Part shown: positions 24,732 to 33,490 of the stretch, in pieces
How positions within the stretch are numbered: position 1 is the first letter of the stretch
How the letters are laid out: every line of letters starts with the position of its first letter
Origin: Planctomycetota bacterium
Lineage (GTDB): Bacteria > Planctomycetota > UBA8742 > UBA2392
DNA: 64,000 nt
Assembly (NCBI GenBank): GCA_020845475.1
Contig: JADLFN010000028.1
Location: 1-64,000 of the forward strand
Direction of reading: 5' to 3'
Translations under genes and position numbers: made by a program
Notes under the pieces: model-generated
Database searches by the model: none
What the model was told of the DNA's origin: nothing
What the model saw: only the letters and a program-made list of their open reading frames with translations

Positions 24732-25496
24732 CTACTTGCCCAGCTTGAGTCGTTCCGCGAGGAACGTGGGCAGCTTCTTGGTGTCGAGGATTTTCTGGAT
24801 CGTCTTCTCGTAGTCGTACTCGACGCGGCGGAAGATCAGCTTCGAGTTGTCGAGGATGACGTAGCACGAGCGCGTGTCGTGGTCGCGCGGCTGGCCCACG
24901 CTGCCGATGTTCACGAGCAGCTTGCGGAAACGGCGCAGGTCAAGCTCGCCGTTGGGGAAATTCTTGGGGTGGCCGTACTTACCCGTTTCGCTGTAAATGC
25001 CCGGGATGTGGCTGTGGCCGCAGAAGCAGAAGCGGTCGAACTTGGCGAACATGCCCTTGATCTTGGCCTGGTCGAGCGAGTCTTTGGGAAACACGTATTC
25101 GTGCGTGGGCTTGCGCGGGCTGCCGTGCACAAACAGCAGGTCGCCCTGCTGGTGCTGGCGTTTCTTGGAAAGCTCGTCGAGATAGTTCCAGTATTTCTGG
25201 CGCTTTTCGCGCGCCATTTCCGGGTCGTTGAGCTTCTCGCGCGTCCACTCCACGCTGCGCATCGCGCGCTCGTTGAAGTCTTCGGCCACGAGCATCAGCG
25301 CTTCTTCGTGGTTGCCCAGAATCGACATCGCGAATTTCTCAATCGCGATGTCCAGCACTTCGCACGGGTTGGGCCCGTAGTCGATGATATCGCCCAGGCA
25401 GTAAATTCTATCCACGCCCATGGACTTGATGTCCGCGAGCACGGCTTCCATTGCTTCGATGTTGCTATGGATGTCGGAAACCAGGGCGAGACGCAC
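24732..25496 (-). CDS. Calcineurin-like metallophosphoesterase
   Basis: 254 residues. All metal-binding motifs are present in order: SDIHSN, GDIIDYGP, GNHEEA, FVHGSP and CGHSHIPG. It belongs to the group resembling YfcE and protein phosphatase-like diadenosine hydrolases; the substrate cannot be told. It starts with GTG (25494-25496) after GAAGGA at about -10, so it is a Shine-Dalgarno gene. The C-terminus has RRVEYDYEKTIQKI, typical of this subgroup. No neighbour suggests a pathway. Confidence 0.88.
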   Translation of the reverse strand: MRLALVSDIHSNIEAMEAVLADIKSMGVDRIYCLGDIIDYGPNPCEVLDIAIEKFAMSILGNHEEALMLVAEDFNERAMRSVEWTREKLNDPEMAREKRQKYWNYLDELSKKRQHQQGDLLFVHGSPRKPTHEYVFPKDSLDQAKIKGMFAKFDRFCFCGHSHIPGIYSETGKYGHPKNFPNGELDLRRFRKLLVNIGSVGQPRDHDTRSCYVILDNSKLIFRRVEYDYEKTIQKILDTKKLPTFLAERLKLGK

Positions 25497-25572
25497 GACA
25501 ATCCTTCAATGGTCCAGTGCAAGTCAAGTGGCGCTTATGTTGGGCGTTTTTGCGCAAGTTGCAATAGCGCAG

Positions 25573-25995
25573 TTAGTTCGGCGGCGCCGGCGGCTTGGGG
25601 CCGGGGTTATCCATCTGCACGGCCGTCAGTGTGTCCACGTGCAAAAGCTCACCGTTGCACAGCAGGTGTACTTCAAACACGCCCGCGCGCGGGAACTGCA
25701 GGCCCGGCAGGTTCAGGCCCGTTTCAAAATCGTCCAGCGGCGTGCGGTACTCAACGCCCTTGAGATCAGCGCGGCCCAGCGTTTGCCCGTCGCTGGGGTC
25801 CATGAACTGGATCGTGAAGTCGTACTTGCCATTGAGCTCTCCCAGCATCAGGTAAAGGCCAAAGCGGGCATGAAACACCGGAAACTGCGGCGCATGCACA
25901 CGGCGGAACACGCCCACGATGGTGTACTTGCCATCGGTCGAGCGAATGACCTGATCGCAGATAAGGAAGGCTTTAACCTTTGGTGACTGGCTCAT
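25573..25995 (-). CDS. Conserved hypothetical protein, DUF6941-like
   Basis: 140 residues. The N-terminal pattern VKAFLICDQVIRSTDGKY then TIVGVFRRVHAPQFP matches my recollection of the DUF6941 group, beta-rich proteins of about 130 residues with unknown function; that naming is tentative. A Pro-rich tail (PGPKPPAPPN) follows. The ATG is chosen because it begins the conserved part; the frame is open 62 codons further. It is divergent from clpC across a 252-base spacer. Confidence 0.65.
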   Translation of the reverse strand: MSQSPKVKAFLICDQVIRSTDGKYTIVGVFRRVHAPQFPVFHARFGLYLMLGELNGKYDFTIQFMDPSDGQTLGRADLKGVEYRTPLDDFETGLNLPGLQFPRAGVFEVHLLCNGELLHVDTLTAVQMDNPGPKPPAPPN

Positions 25996-26247
25996 GGCGC
26001 GCATCATGCCGAAGGATAACCGCAAAACAAGTACGGCCCGGACGCGCCCGCCAATGGCGTTCGCCGGAATACGCGGCACGTGGTTTGCGGTTAAACCCTG
26101 TGTATGCCGTTGTGGCGCAGTCCGCCAAGCGGCTTTGCAACGGCAATTGACGCTTATTGGGGCCGTGGTACCGTCTAGCACGCAGGGGCCATTTTGCCCC
26201 TCAAAGGGCCGAGCCGCGCCGGTGTTTGCGGTTCACAAGAGGCAATC

Positions 26248-28878
26248 ATGTTCGAACAATTTACCGAGCGCGCCCGCAAGGTTCTGGGGCTGGCCCGTCA
26301 GGAAGCACAGAAGTTCAACCACGAGTACATCGGCACCGAGCACATTCTGCTTGGCCTGATTCTCGAGGGCAGCGGCGTGGCCGCTACCGTTTTGCGCAAC
26401 ATGGATGTGGATCTGCGCAAGATTCGCCTCGAGATCGAGAAGCTCGTGCAGCAGGGCCCGCAGGTGATGACGGCTCCCAGCAAGCTGCCATTCACCCCCC
26501 GCGCCAAGCGCGTGATTGACCTGGCCAAAGAAGAAGCGCAATCACTGAACCACGAGCACGTCGGCACCGAGCATCTGCTTCTCGGCCTGTTGCGCGAGAA
26601 CGAGGGTATAGCCGCGCAAGTGCTCATGAATCTGGGTGTGCGGCTTGATGAAGTGCGCGAAGAAGTGCTCGAACTGCTCAGCCCCGAGCAGCAAAAAGGC
26701 CAGCCCAAGCAGGAGGGCACGGGCGAATCGGGACGCAAGCCCGGCCAGCAGCGCGACACGGCCAACATCAACCCAAGCGCGGGCCCTGGCAACCCCAACG
26801 AAAAGTCCAAGACGCCGGCACTCGATGCCTTTGGCCGCGATTTGACCGAACTCGCGCGCGAAGGACAGCTTGATCCGGTGATCGGGCGCAAGAACGAAAT
26901 CGAGCGCGTGATCCAAGTGCTGTGCCGACGCACCAAGAACAACCCGGTGCTGATTGGCGAAGCTGGCGTGGGCAAGACCGCCATCGTCGAAGGCCTTGCG
27001 CAGGAAGTAATCGGCGGCAACGTGCCGGAACTTCTGCGCGACCGCCGCATTGTCGTGCTCGATCTCGCGATGATGGTGGCCGGCACCAAGTATCGCGGCC
27101 AGTTCGAAGAGCGCATCAAGGCCGTGATGACCGAAGTGCGCCGCGCCAAGAACGTAATTCTGTTTATCGATGAGCTGCACACGCTCGTCGGCGCGGGCGG
27201 CGCGGAAGGAGCGATCGACGCTTCCAACGTGCTCAAGCCGGCGCTGTCGCGCGGCGAAGTGCAGGTGATCGGCGCGACCACTCTCGATGAATACCGCCGC
27301 TACATCGAGAAAGACGGCGCTCTTGAACGCCGCTTCCAGCAGGTGATTGTTGAGCCGCCAAGCCCCGATGACGCGCTGGCGATTCTCAAGGGCCTGAAGT
27401 CGCGCTACGAGGCGCACCACCGCGTGCGTTTCACCGAAGGTGCCTTGAAGATGTGCGTGGATTTCAGCGCGCGCTACATTCCTTCGCGCTTCCTGCCTGA
27501 TAAAGCCATTGACGTGATGGACGAGGCGGGTGCTCGCGTGCGCCTGCGCTCCATGAGCAAGCCGCCGGATCTGGGCGATGTAAACAAAGAAATTGACCGC
27601 CTCGAAACCGAAAAGGACGAAGCGATCAGCAATCAGGAGTACGAGAAAGCCGCGCAACTGCGTGACAAGGCCATGCAGCTTCGCAAAGAAAAGGAGCGCA
27701 TGCAGCGCGAGTGGCGCGAGCAGGCCAACGTGATCTCGGGCGTGGTCGATGAAGACGTGATCTGCGAGACCGTTTCCAAGATGACCGGCATTCCGCTGAC
27801 CCGTATTGATCAGGGTGAGAGCGAACGCCTGCTGAAAATGGAAGATGAACTGCACCGCCGCGTGATCAGCCAGGAAGATGCGATCAGCCAGATCTCGCGC
27901 GCCGTGCGCCGCTCACGTGCTGGCTTGAAAGACCCCAAGCGCCCGATCGGCTGCTTCCTGTTTGTCGGCCCGACGGGCGTGGGCAAGACGCTGCTGTGCA
28001 AGGCGCTGGCGAATTTCATGTTCGGCACCGACGACGCACTCGTGCAGATCGACATGAGCGAGTACATGGAGAAGTTCAACGTGTCGCGCCTCGTGGGCGC
28101 GCCGCCCGGATACGTTGGCTATGAAGAAGGCGGCCAGCTGACGGAAAAAATCCGCCGCCGTCCCTACGCCGTCGTGCTCATGGACGAAATCGAAAAGGCG
28201 CACCCGGACGTTTACAACATGCTTCTTCAAGTCATGGAAGAGGGCAAGTTGACCGACAGCTTTGGCCGCGTCGTCGATTTCCGCAACGTAATCCTGATTC
28301 TCACGTCGAACATCGGCGCGAACATCATCAAGAACCAGACGGGATTGACCTTCGTCAAGCAGTCGGCCGAGCGCAAGTTCGACCAGATGAAGGAAATGCT
28401 GATGCACGAGATTGAGCGGCACTTCAAGCCGGAGTTCCTGAACCGCCTCGATGAAGTGATCGTGTTCCGTCCGCTGACGCGCGAGAACCTGTACCAGATC
28501 TTCGACATCGAAATCAGCGGCGTGCGCAAGCGCATGGCGCAGCACGAGGTCGAACTCGACGTCACGCTCGACGCCAAGAACTGGGTGCTCGACAGCAAGG
28601 ACTGCCAGAACCTCGAGTTCGGCGCGAGGCCTTTGCGCCGCGCGATCGAGAAGTACATCGAGAATCCGCTTTCCGAAGCCCTGCTCAAGGGCGGCATGAC
28701 CGGCAAAGCCAAGGTCACGGTCAAGACGCGCAAGCTGGGCGACGCCGGAGTGGGCGAGAAGGGCCCCGAAGCCGAGAAGACCGAACTCTGGTTCGACTTC
28801 GCCGAGCGCAGCGCCGAAGAGAAAGAAAAGAAGAAGAAGGAAAAGGACACCGTCACGATCAGCGGCAAAGATGCGTAA
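26248..28878 (+). CDS. clpC: ATP-dependent Clp protease ATP-binding subunit ClpC
   Basis: 876 residues. An AAA+ unfoldase that feeds substrates to ClpP or refolds aggregates. The N-terminal double Clp repeat (about 1-145: [31 protein letters not shown]) is followed by NBD1 with Walker [10 protein letters not shown] at 237, a UVR/coiled-coil linker ([18 protein letters not shown]) that marks ClpC rather than ClpB, and NBD2 with GPTGVGKT at 574. The C-terminus has an unusual Lys/Glu run ([18 protein letters not shown]). The ATG has AAGAGG upstream. A linker between N-domain and NBD1 (about 155-195) is long and Gly/Pro/Gln-rich. clpP is not in the window. Confidence 0.95.
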   Translation: MFEQFTERARKVLGLARQEAQKFNHEYIGTEHILLGLILEGSGVAATVLRNMDVDLRKIRLEIEKLVQQGPQVMTAPSKLPFTPRAKRVIDLAKEEAQSLNHEHVGTEHLLLGLLRENEGIAAQVLMNLGVRLDEVREEVLELLSPEQQKGQPKQEGTGESGRKPGQQRDTANINPSAGPGNPNEKSKTPALDAFGRDLTELAREGQLDPVIGRKNEIERVIQVLCRRTKNNPVLIGEAGVGKTAIVEGLAQEVIGGNVPELLRDRRIVVLDLAMMVAGTKYRGQFEERIKAVMTEVRRAKNVILFIDELHTLVGAGGAEGAIDASNVLKPALSRGEVQVIGATTLDEYRRYIEKDGALERRFQQVIVEPPSPDDALAILKGLKSRYEAHHRVRFTEGALKMCVDFSARYIPSRFLPDKAIDVMDEAGARVRLRSMSKPPDLGDVNKEIDRLETEKDEAISNQEYEKAAQLRDKAMQLRKEKERMQREWREQANVISGVVDEDVICETVSKMTGIPLTRIDQGESERLLKMEDELHRRVISQEDAISQISRAVRRSRAGLKDPKRPIGCFLFVGPTGVGKTLLCKALANFMFGTDDALVQIDMSEYMEKFNVSRLVGAPPGYVGYEEGGQLTEKIRRRPYAVVLMDEIEKAHPDVYNMLLQVMEEGKLTDSFGRVVDFRNVILILTSNIGANIIKNQTGLTFVKQSAERKFDQMKEMLMHEIERHFKPEFLNRLDEVIVFRPLTRENLYQIFDIEISGVRKRMAQHEVELDVTLDAKNWVLDSKDCQNLEFGARPLRRAIEKYIENPLSEALLKGGMTGKAKVTVKTRKLGDAGVGEKGPEAEKTELWFDFAERSAEEKEKKKKEKDTVTISGKDA

Positions 28879-28901
28879 CGCAGGCCTCTTGGCCAGTGAA
28901 A

Positions 28902-28926
28902 AAAGGCCCCGCAATGCGGGGCCTTT
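28902..28926 (+). terminator. Rho-independent terminator of clpC
   Basis: An 11-bp stem (AAAGGCCCCGC / GCGGGGCCTTT) around AAT, 23 bases after the clpC stop, followed by GTATT. The A-run before the stem allows function in the other direction too. Confidence 0.85.
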
Positions 28927-28964
28927 GTATTGCCGCCATTGTGTGACTCAATAAATCGGTGATG

Positions 28965-28994
28965 CCCTTCGACTCGCTTCGCTCGCTCAGGACA
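28965..28994. repeat. CTTCGACTCGCTTCGCTCGCTCAGGAC repeat
   Basis: CCCTTCGACTCGCTTCGCTC followed by GCTCAGGACA. The motif resembles a short repeat I have often seen between genes of high-GC bacteria. It lies between the two hairpins that separate clpC from tRNA-Ala. Only one copy is seen here. Confidence 0.5.
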
Positions 28995-29032
28995 ATTGAA
29001 AAGGCCCCAGCATTGCTGGGGCCTTTTCAATT
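28994..29032. terminator. Perfect 18-bp hairpin abutting the tRNA-Ala 3' end
   Basis: AATTGAAAAGGCCCCAGC and its exact complement surround ATT. In the minus direction it follows tRNA-Ala at once and overlaps the last base of its CCA, with a U-rich arm (CCTTTTCAATT) on either strand. It probably terminates the tRNA, and in the plus direction backs up the clpC terminator. Confidence 0.8.
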
Positions 29033-29107
29033 GGTGGACCGAAGGGGATTCGAACCCCTGACCTATGCATTGCGAACGCATCGCTCTACCAACTGAGCTA
29101 TCGGCCC
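29032..29107 (-). tRNA. tRNA-Ala (anticodon CGC)
   Basis: 76 bases including an encoded CCA. The acceptor is GGGCCGA/TCGGTCC with the G3:U70 wobble that identifies alanine tRNA. The D-arm is GCTC-AGTTGGTA-GAGC; the anticodon arm has loop TTCGCAA (anticodon CGC, reading GCG); the T-arm has GGTTCGAATCC. All stems pair. CGC is usually a supplementary anticodon, in keeping with heavy GCG use in this GC-rich genome. Confidence 0.96.
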
Positions 29108-29258
29108 ACGAAGCTTGTTTGGCATTCGCATTGCGCCCCTGAGGGGACGCGCGCCACCGGCCGTGGCATCCCGCTCTTCAAATATTACGGGAGGGAACAG
29201 GGTATATCCATCTCCGTAAAGTGCAATCTTTCGCTGTAAGTTTCGTCCTGACAAGCAC

Positions 29259-29286
29259 TTGACACCTTTTTCGCCGCGCCTATCCT
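29259..29286 (+). promoter_or_regulatory. Sigma-70-type promoter of the gene at 29299
   Basis: A perfect -35 TTGACA (29259-29264), a 16-base spacer and -10 TATCCT (29281-29286). The ATG comes only 12 bases after the -10, so the leader would be about five bases with no Shine-Dalgarno. The best complete promoter in the window with that at 54871. Confidence 0.75.
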
Positions 29287-29298
29287 GCCCCGCTTTCT

Positions 29299-30369
29299 AT
29301 GCAGAAACTGGCTCCCAGCCTCGTTTTCATTGCTTGCGCCATCGCGCTTGGTGCCTTTTTGCCCGCGCCTGAAGCGCGCGCAGAATCCTCCCAGGCTCTA
29401 CGCGAGACCGGTTTGCGCGTTCTGGGCGCCACGCGCGGCTACGCCGTGGCGGCGCTTTGGTTGCGGGCAGGTGACGCTTACAAGCGCGGCGATTTCTTCG
29501 AAGCCGAGGCCATGTACTCGCTGATCCGCGAGCTGCAGCCGCGCAATCCTGCCGTGTTCAGCTACCTGAGCTGGAACGAGGCCTACAACATTCCCGGCAA
29601 CTTTCCCGAACGCGAGCGCAAGCTGCCCTGGCTCGAGCGCGGCTTGGCCACGATTCACGAGGGCCAAAAAGCGCTGCCGCGCGACGCCGGCCTGCGCATG
29701 GAGGAGTGGCATTTCATCTTCAACCGAACGCGCGATTTCCCGCTGGAAGTGCTGCGCCTGGAACTCAAGCATTGGCGCGAGCGCGAGCCGAAGTGGGCGC
29801 TGATTGTGGACGATCTGCTATTGTGCCGCGGCAAACTCAGCGACGAAAACCGCCGCGCGCTCGATAAATTCAGTGATGAAGCCGTGCTGCCCGTGGAGCT
29901 GCCGCAACTGGTCGAAGAATTCACACGGCTCTCATCCGCCGACCAGGCCAAAATCCTTGACGCGAACTTTGACGAGAAGACGGAGCCCGCGCTCGCGGAA
30001 CAGTTTGATGTGGTCGCGCGCCAGCAATTGCAGGCGTTCATGCCCTTGAGCGTGGAGGTCAAGGCGATTTTGGCGCTCGCCAACTGGGCGCGGCTGCATT
30101 TGATGGCGCAAGCCGCGCGGCCGGCGATCGAGTTTATGCCGCGCGGATTGTCGGCCGATGGCGCGGTGCTGAACAGCTACAAGTATGCGCAGTTGAACCT
30201 TCCGCCGGAATTGGCGGAAGTTTTCACGCCCGTTTACAAAGCGGGCGTGAAAGCCGCGTACAAGTCAGGGTTGGAACTTGCGCGCAGTGCATACGGCGAA
30301 GAAGGCGCGCAGCAGTTCGCGCAACACCAGCGCGAGAACTTTGCAGATTTGCCGGGATGGTTGAACTAG
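29299..30369 (+). CDS. Exported TPR-like protein of unknown function
   Basis: 356 residues. A signal peptide (about 1-29, cleavage after PEARA) is followed by helical TPR-like sequence (YAVAALWLRAGDAYKRGDFF, AEAMYSLIRELQPRNPAVFSY) at about 50-110, then charged helices. It may be a periplasmic scaffold. It lies 28 bases before hppA in the same direction, so co-expression from the strong promoter upstream is likely. The Trp- and Arg-rich motif LSWNEAYNIPGNFPERER may be useful for finding relatives. Confidence 0.72.
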   Translation: MQKLAPSLVFIACAIALGAFLPAPEARAESSQALRETGLRVLGATRGYAVAALWLRAGDAYKRGDFFEAEAMYSLIRELQPRNPAVFSYLSWNEAYNIPGNFPERERKLPWLERGLATIHEGQKALPRDAGLRMEEWHFIFNRTRDFPLEVLRLELKHWREREPKWALIVDDLLLCRGKLSDENRRALDKFSDEAVLPVELPQLVEEFTRLSSADQAKILDANFDEKTEPALAEQFDVVARQQLQAFMPLSVEVKAILALANWARLHLMAQAARPAIEFMPRGLSADGAVLNSYKYAQLNLPPELAEVFTPVYKAGVKAAYKSGLELARSAYGEEGAQQFAQHQRENFADLPGWLN

Positions 30370-30397
30370 CGGATCCAGGAATCGAACGGAGACAAAC

Positions 30398-33316
30398 ATG
30401 CAGGTGGTCATCAAAGGAAAGAAGCACAACATTTCGCCGCGCCGGCTCTTTGTAGCCGCGACGCTGGTGAGCGCGGGCTTGCTCGTGGCGCTGCTGGCGC
30501 TGACGAACCCCAGCGGGCCGGGCGAGTTCTTCAAGCTCGAAGGGCTGAAGAGCGCAACACTGAACGTGGCCGAGGCCGCGGGCATCGACACCGGCCGCGA
30601 GTACCAGGTTGCAGCGGACAAAGAACCCGACAAGCCCAAGGTCGCGCCGGAGTGGGTGCGTGGGCGCAGCGACAAAGACAACTGGTTCATGCGTTCCGAA
30701 TACAAGGTTGAGAAGAAGGACGGCGACACGTTTATTGAAGGTGCGGGGTTCTGGGGCAGTTGGTACTACACGATTCCAGGTGTGCTGCTTTGTTTGTTGG
30801 CGGCTGCCGCGGCATTGTTCATAGCGCGCAAGTTCCACTTCGAAGTCAAGCAGCGCGAGCCCGGCACGCCCAAAATGCAGGAAATCGCTGATGCCGTTCG
30901 CGAAGGCGCCATGGCTTACCTCACGGCGCAGCGTGGCAGGATCATACCGGTGCTCGTGGCCACGGCCGTGATTGTCGCGGTGATCAACGCCGTGGGTATG
31001 AAGTGGTGGCTGAGCATTTTCGTGTTCTTTGGCCTGCTCTCAGGCGGCCTGTGCAGCTTCATTACCGGCTGGTTTGGCATGAACACGGCCACGATCGCCA
31101 ATTGCCGTACCGCCTACGCCTGCACCAAGAAAGATGGCTTGAATGAGGGCTTGCAGGTGGCCTTCCGTGCGGGCGCAGTGATGGGCCTGATGGTGGTGGG
31201 CGTTGGCCTTGCGTTCGTCACAATCTGGCTCTTCATTATGGGCGGTATTGTAGACGCAGCGGCAACCACAGTTTCGCTCAATGAAGTTGCGAACGCGATG
31301 ATCACGTTCGGCCTGGGTGCTTCGCTGGTGGCGTTGTTTGCGCGCGTGGGTGGCGGCATTTACACGAAGGCCGCAGACGTAGGCGCGGACCTTGTGGGCA
31401 AAGTGGAAGCCGGCATTCCTGAGGACGACCCGCGCAACCCCGCAACGATTGCCGACAACGTGGGCGATAACGTGGGCGACGTCGCAGGCATGGGCGCCGA
31501 CCTTTATGAGTCTTACGTCGGTTCGATTCTCGCGTGTATCGCGCTTTCGTGGTCGGCGGCCATGGCGCTGGGCCGCGACCCATGGGGCTTTGCGGTTGCA
31601 CCCATGCTGATCGCGGCAGGCGGCATCATTCTCTCGCTGATCTGCACCAAGTTTGTGAAAACCAAAGAGGGCGCAACGCTGCAGGAATTGCTGGCGGCGC
31701 TGCAACGCGGCGTGAATTACGCCAGCATCGGCACCGTTCCGGTGATTTTGCTGGTTTCGATTTTGTGCTTCGGCTGGATGTTCTGGGGCATGTTCCTGGC
31801 GGCTGTCGTCGGACTGGTTTCGGGTATCGTGATTGCCGAAGCTTGCGGTCACTACACCGGCTACGACTTCAAGCCCACTCAGGATGTCGCGCTGCAATCG
31901 CAAACGGGCCCGGCCACGGTCATCATCGGCGGCCTCGCCGTGGGCATGATGAGCACCTGGATTCCCATTATCACCGTGTGCGTTGCAACGGTTCTTGCAT
32001 TCGGCTTTGGCGGCGGCTTTGCACCCGGCGGTTTTGCGGCCGGCGTTTATGCCGTCTCTTTGGCGGCCGTCGGCATGCTGTGCACGCTCGGCATTACGCT
32101 CGCCACCGACGCCTACGGCCCCATCGCCGATAACGCGGGCGGCAACGCTGAAATGGCAGGCCTGCCCCCGGAAGTCCGCGAGAAAACCGACGCGCTTGAC
32201 GCACTGGGCAACACCACGGCGGCCATCGGCAAGGGCTTCGCCATTGGCTCTGCGGCGCTTACTGCGCTGGGCCTGATTGCGGCCTACAGCGATTCGTTTG
32301 GCGGCATTGCTGCGCACATGGAGGTGAAACTGGGCCGTGGCGGAATGGAGCAGATGCTTTCCATCATGTCTCCCGGCGTCATCATTGGCCTGTTCATCGG
32401 CGCCTTGCTTGTGTTCATCTTCTGCGCTCTCACGATGAAGGCAGTCGGCGACGCGGCCAAGGACATGGTGGAAGAAGTGCGCCGCCAGTTCCGCGAGATT
32501 CCCGGCCTGCGTGAAGGCAAGGAAGGCGTCAAGCCCGAGCACGCCAAGTGCGTGGAGATTTCGACCAAGGCGGCGCTGCGCAAAATGATGCTGCCCTCGA
32601 TCATTGCCGTGGCCGGCCCGATTCTCACGGGCGTGTTCTTTGGCGGTGGCGCAGTTTTTGGTTTGCTCGCCGGCGGTCTCGCGGCTGGCTTTGCCATGGG
32701 CGTAATGATGTCCAACGCCGGCGGAAGCTGGGATAACGCCAAGAAATTCATCGAAAAGGGCGGCCTCGCTGAGTTGCTGATCGAGCAGGGCAAGTACGAC
32801 CCTGCCAAGGATGACCCCAAGCCTGTGACTGTCTCGGGTGGCGGCAGCGACGACGGCAAAACCAAGAAGAAAAAGAAGAAAAAGGACGGCGCCGAAGGCT
32901 CAGGCGATTCCGGCGGCGAAGAAGAAGTGGCCGAAAGCGGCTCACACGAAGCCGTGGCGGCCAGCAGCGCCGAAGCTCCAAAGGTCGAGGAAGTGAAGGT
33001 CGAGGCCCCGAAAGCGGACATGTCCGCCGTAGCTTCAGCGAAGGCGGAGCCGGCAGCCGTAGCCGCGCCGGCGCATGAGGAGCCCAAGAAGAAGAAATAC
33101 GCCCGCTACATGAAGGGCAGCAATGAGCACAAGGCCGCAGTGGTAGGCGACACCGTGGGCGACCCGTTCAAGGATACCTCGGGCCCGTCACTGAACATTC
33201 TCGTGAAACTCATGAGCATGGTGGCGGTGGCCACCGTCGCGCTGACGCTGCTGGTCAACCGCGGCGGCGGCGTGTTCAGCTGGGTGTTCGAGCTGATCTT
33301 CACGACTACGAAGTAA
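30398..33316 (+). CDS. hppA: Membrane-bound ion-translocating pyrophosphatase with extra N-terminal and loop domains
   Basis: 972 residues, against about 670-800 for the family. It hydrolyses PPi to pump H+ or Na+. Catalytic motifs are intact: DVGADLVGKVEAGIPEDDPR at 327 with NPATIADNVGDNVGD, NAGGNAEMA, and GDTVGDPFKDTSGPSLN near the end. GNTTAAIGKGFAIGS (from 604) has Ala where K+-independent enzymes have Lys, so the enzyme is probably K+-dependent. Two additions: an extra N-terminal TM plus a roughly 90-residue outer loop (1-125), and a roughly 115-residue Lys/Glu/Ala-rich insert (790-906) before the last TM helix. GGAG precedes the ATG; a terminator follows. Confidence 0.94.
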   Translation: MQVVIKGKKHNISPRRLFVAATLVSAGLLVALLALTNPSGPGEFFKLEGLKSATLNVAEAAGIDTGREYQVAADKEPDKPKVAPEWVRGRSDKDNWFMRSEYKVEKKDGDTFIEGAGFWGSWYYTIPGVLLCLLAAAAALFIARKFHFEVKQREPGTPKMQEIADAVREGAMAYLTAQRGRIIPVLVATAVIVAVINAVGMKWWLSIFVFFGLLSGGLCSFITGWFGMNTATIANCRTAYACTKKDGLNEGLQVAFRAGAVMGLMVVGVGLAFVTIWLFIMGGIVDAAATTVSLNEVANAMITFGLGASLVALFARVGGGIYTKAADVGADLVGKVEAGIPEDDPRNPATIADNVGDNVGDVAGMGADLYESYVGSILACIALSWSAAMALGRDPWGFAVAPMLIAAGGIILSLICTKFVKTKEGATLQELLAALQRGVNYASIGTVPVILLVSILCFGWMFWGMFLAAVVGLVSGIVIAEACGHYTGYDFKPTQDVALQSQTGPATVIIGGLAVGMMSTWIPIITVCVATVLAFGFGGGFAPGGFAAGVYAVSLAAVGMLCTLGITLATDAYGPIADNAGGNAEMAGLPPEVREKTDALDALGNTTAAIGKGFAIGSAALTALGLIAAYSDSFGGIAAHMEVKLGRGGMEQMLSIMSPGVIIGLFIGALLVFIFCALTMKAVGDAAKDMVEEVRRQFREIPGLREGKEGVKPEHAKCVEISTKAALRKMMLPSIIAVAGPILTGVFFGGGAVFGLLAGGLAAGFAMGVMMSNAGGSWDNAKKFIEKGGLAELLIEQGKYDPAKDDPKPVTVSGGGSDDGKTKKKKKKKDGAEGSGDSGGEEEVAESGSHEAVAASSAEAPKVEEVKVEAPKADMSAVASAKAEPAAVAAPAHEEPKKKKYARYMKGSNEHKAAVVGDTVGDPFKDTSGPSLNILVKLMSMVAVATVALTLLVNRGGGVFSWVFELIFTTTK

Positions 33317-33339
33317 GGCCACACGAAGTTGTCGCCCAG

Positions 33340-33370
33340 AGCCCCCTCGGTAACGAGGGGGCTTTTCTTT
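33340..33370 (+). terminator. Rho-independent terminator of hppA
   Basis: A 10-bp stem AGCCCCCTCG / CGAGGGGGCT with a GTAA tetraloop and a TTTCTTT tail, 23 bases after the stop. Confidence 0.9.
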
Positions 33371-33490
33371 CAGCCGGGCGCGATCATTCGCTTTGCGTCG
33401 TTAGTCGATGCCGGCACAAGTTGCCCCGTCGTCACTGAAGGGGCTCTGAAATTCATTCGTTGATTCGCCCAATCACATGTGGGAGCCGCC

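Noticed and set aside
26147-26174. A sigma-70 promoter for clpC (TTGACG, 16 bases, TACCGT)
   Set aside because: The -35 is fair but the -10 is poor. It may be real, but the sequence does not support listing it.
26542-27855. A 437-codon open frame opposite clpC
   Set aside because: It is antisense to conserved AAA+ motifs, with shadow-type composition.
31040-32542. A 500-codon open frame on the strand opposite hppA
   Set aside because: Its translation is His/Arg/Ala-rich shadow sequence, and the plus strand encodes an unmistakable pyrophosphatase. Long antisense frames are expected at this GC content.
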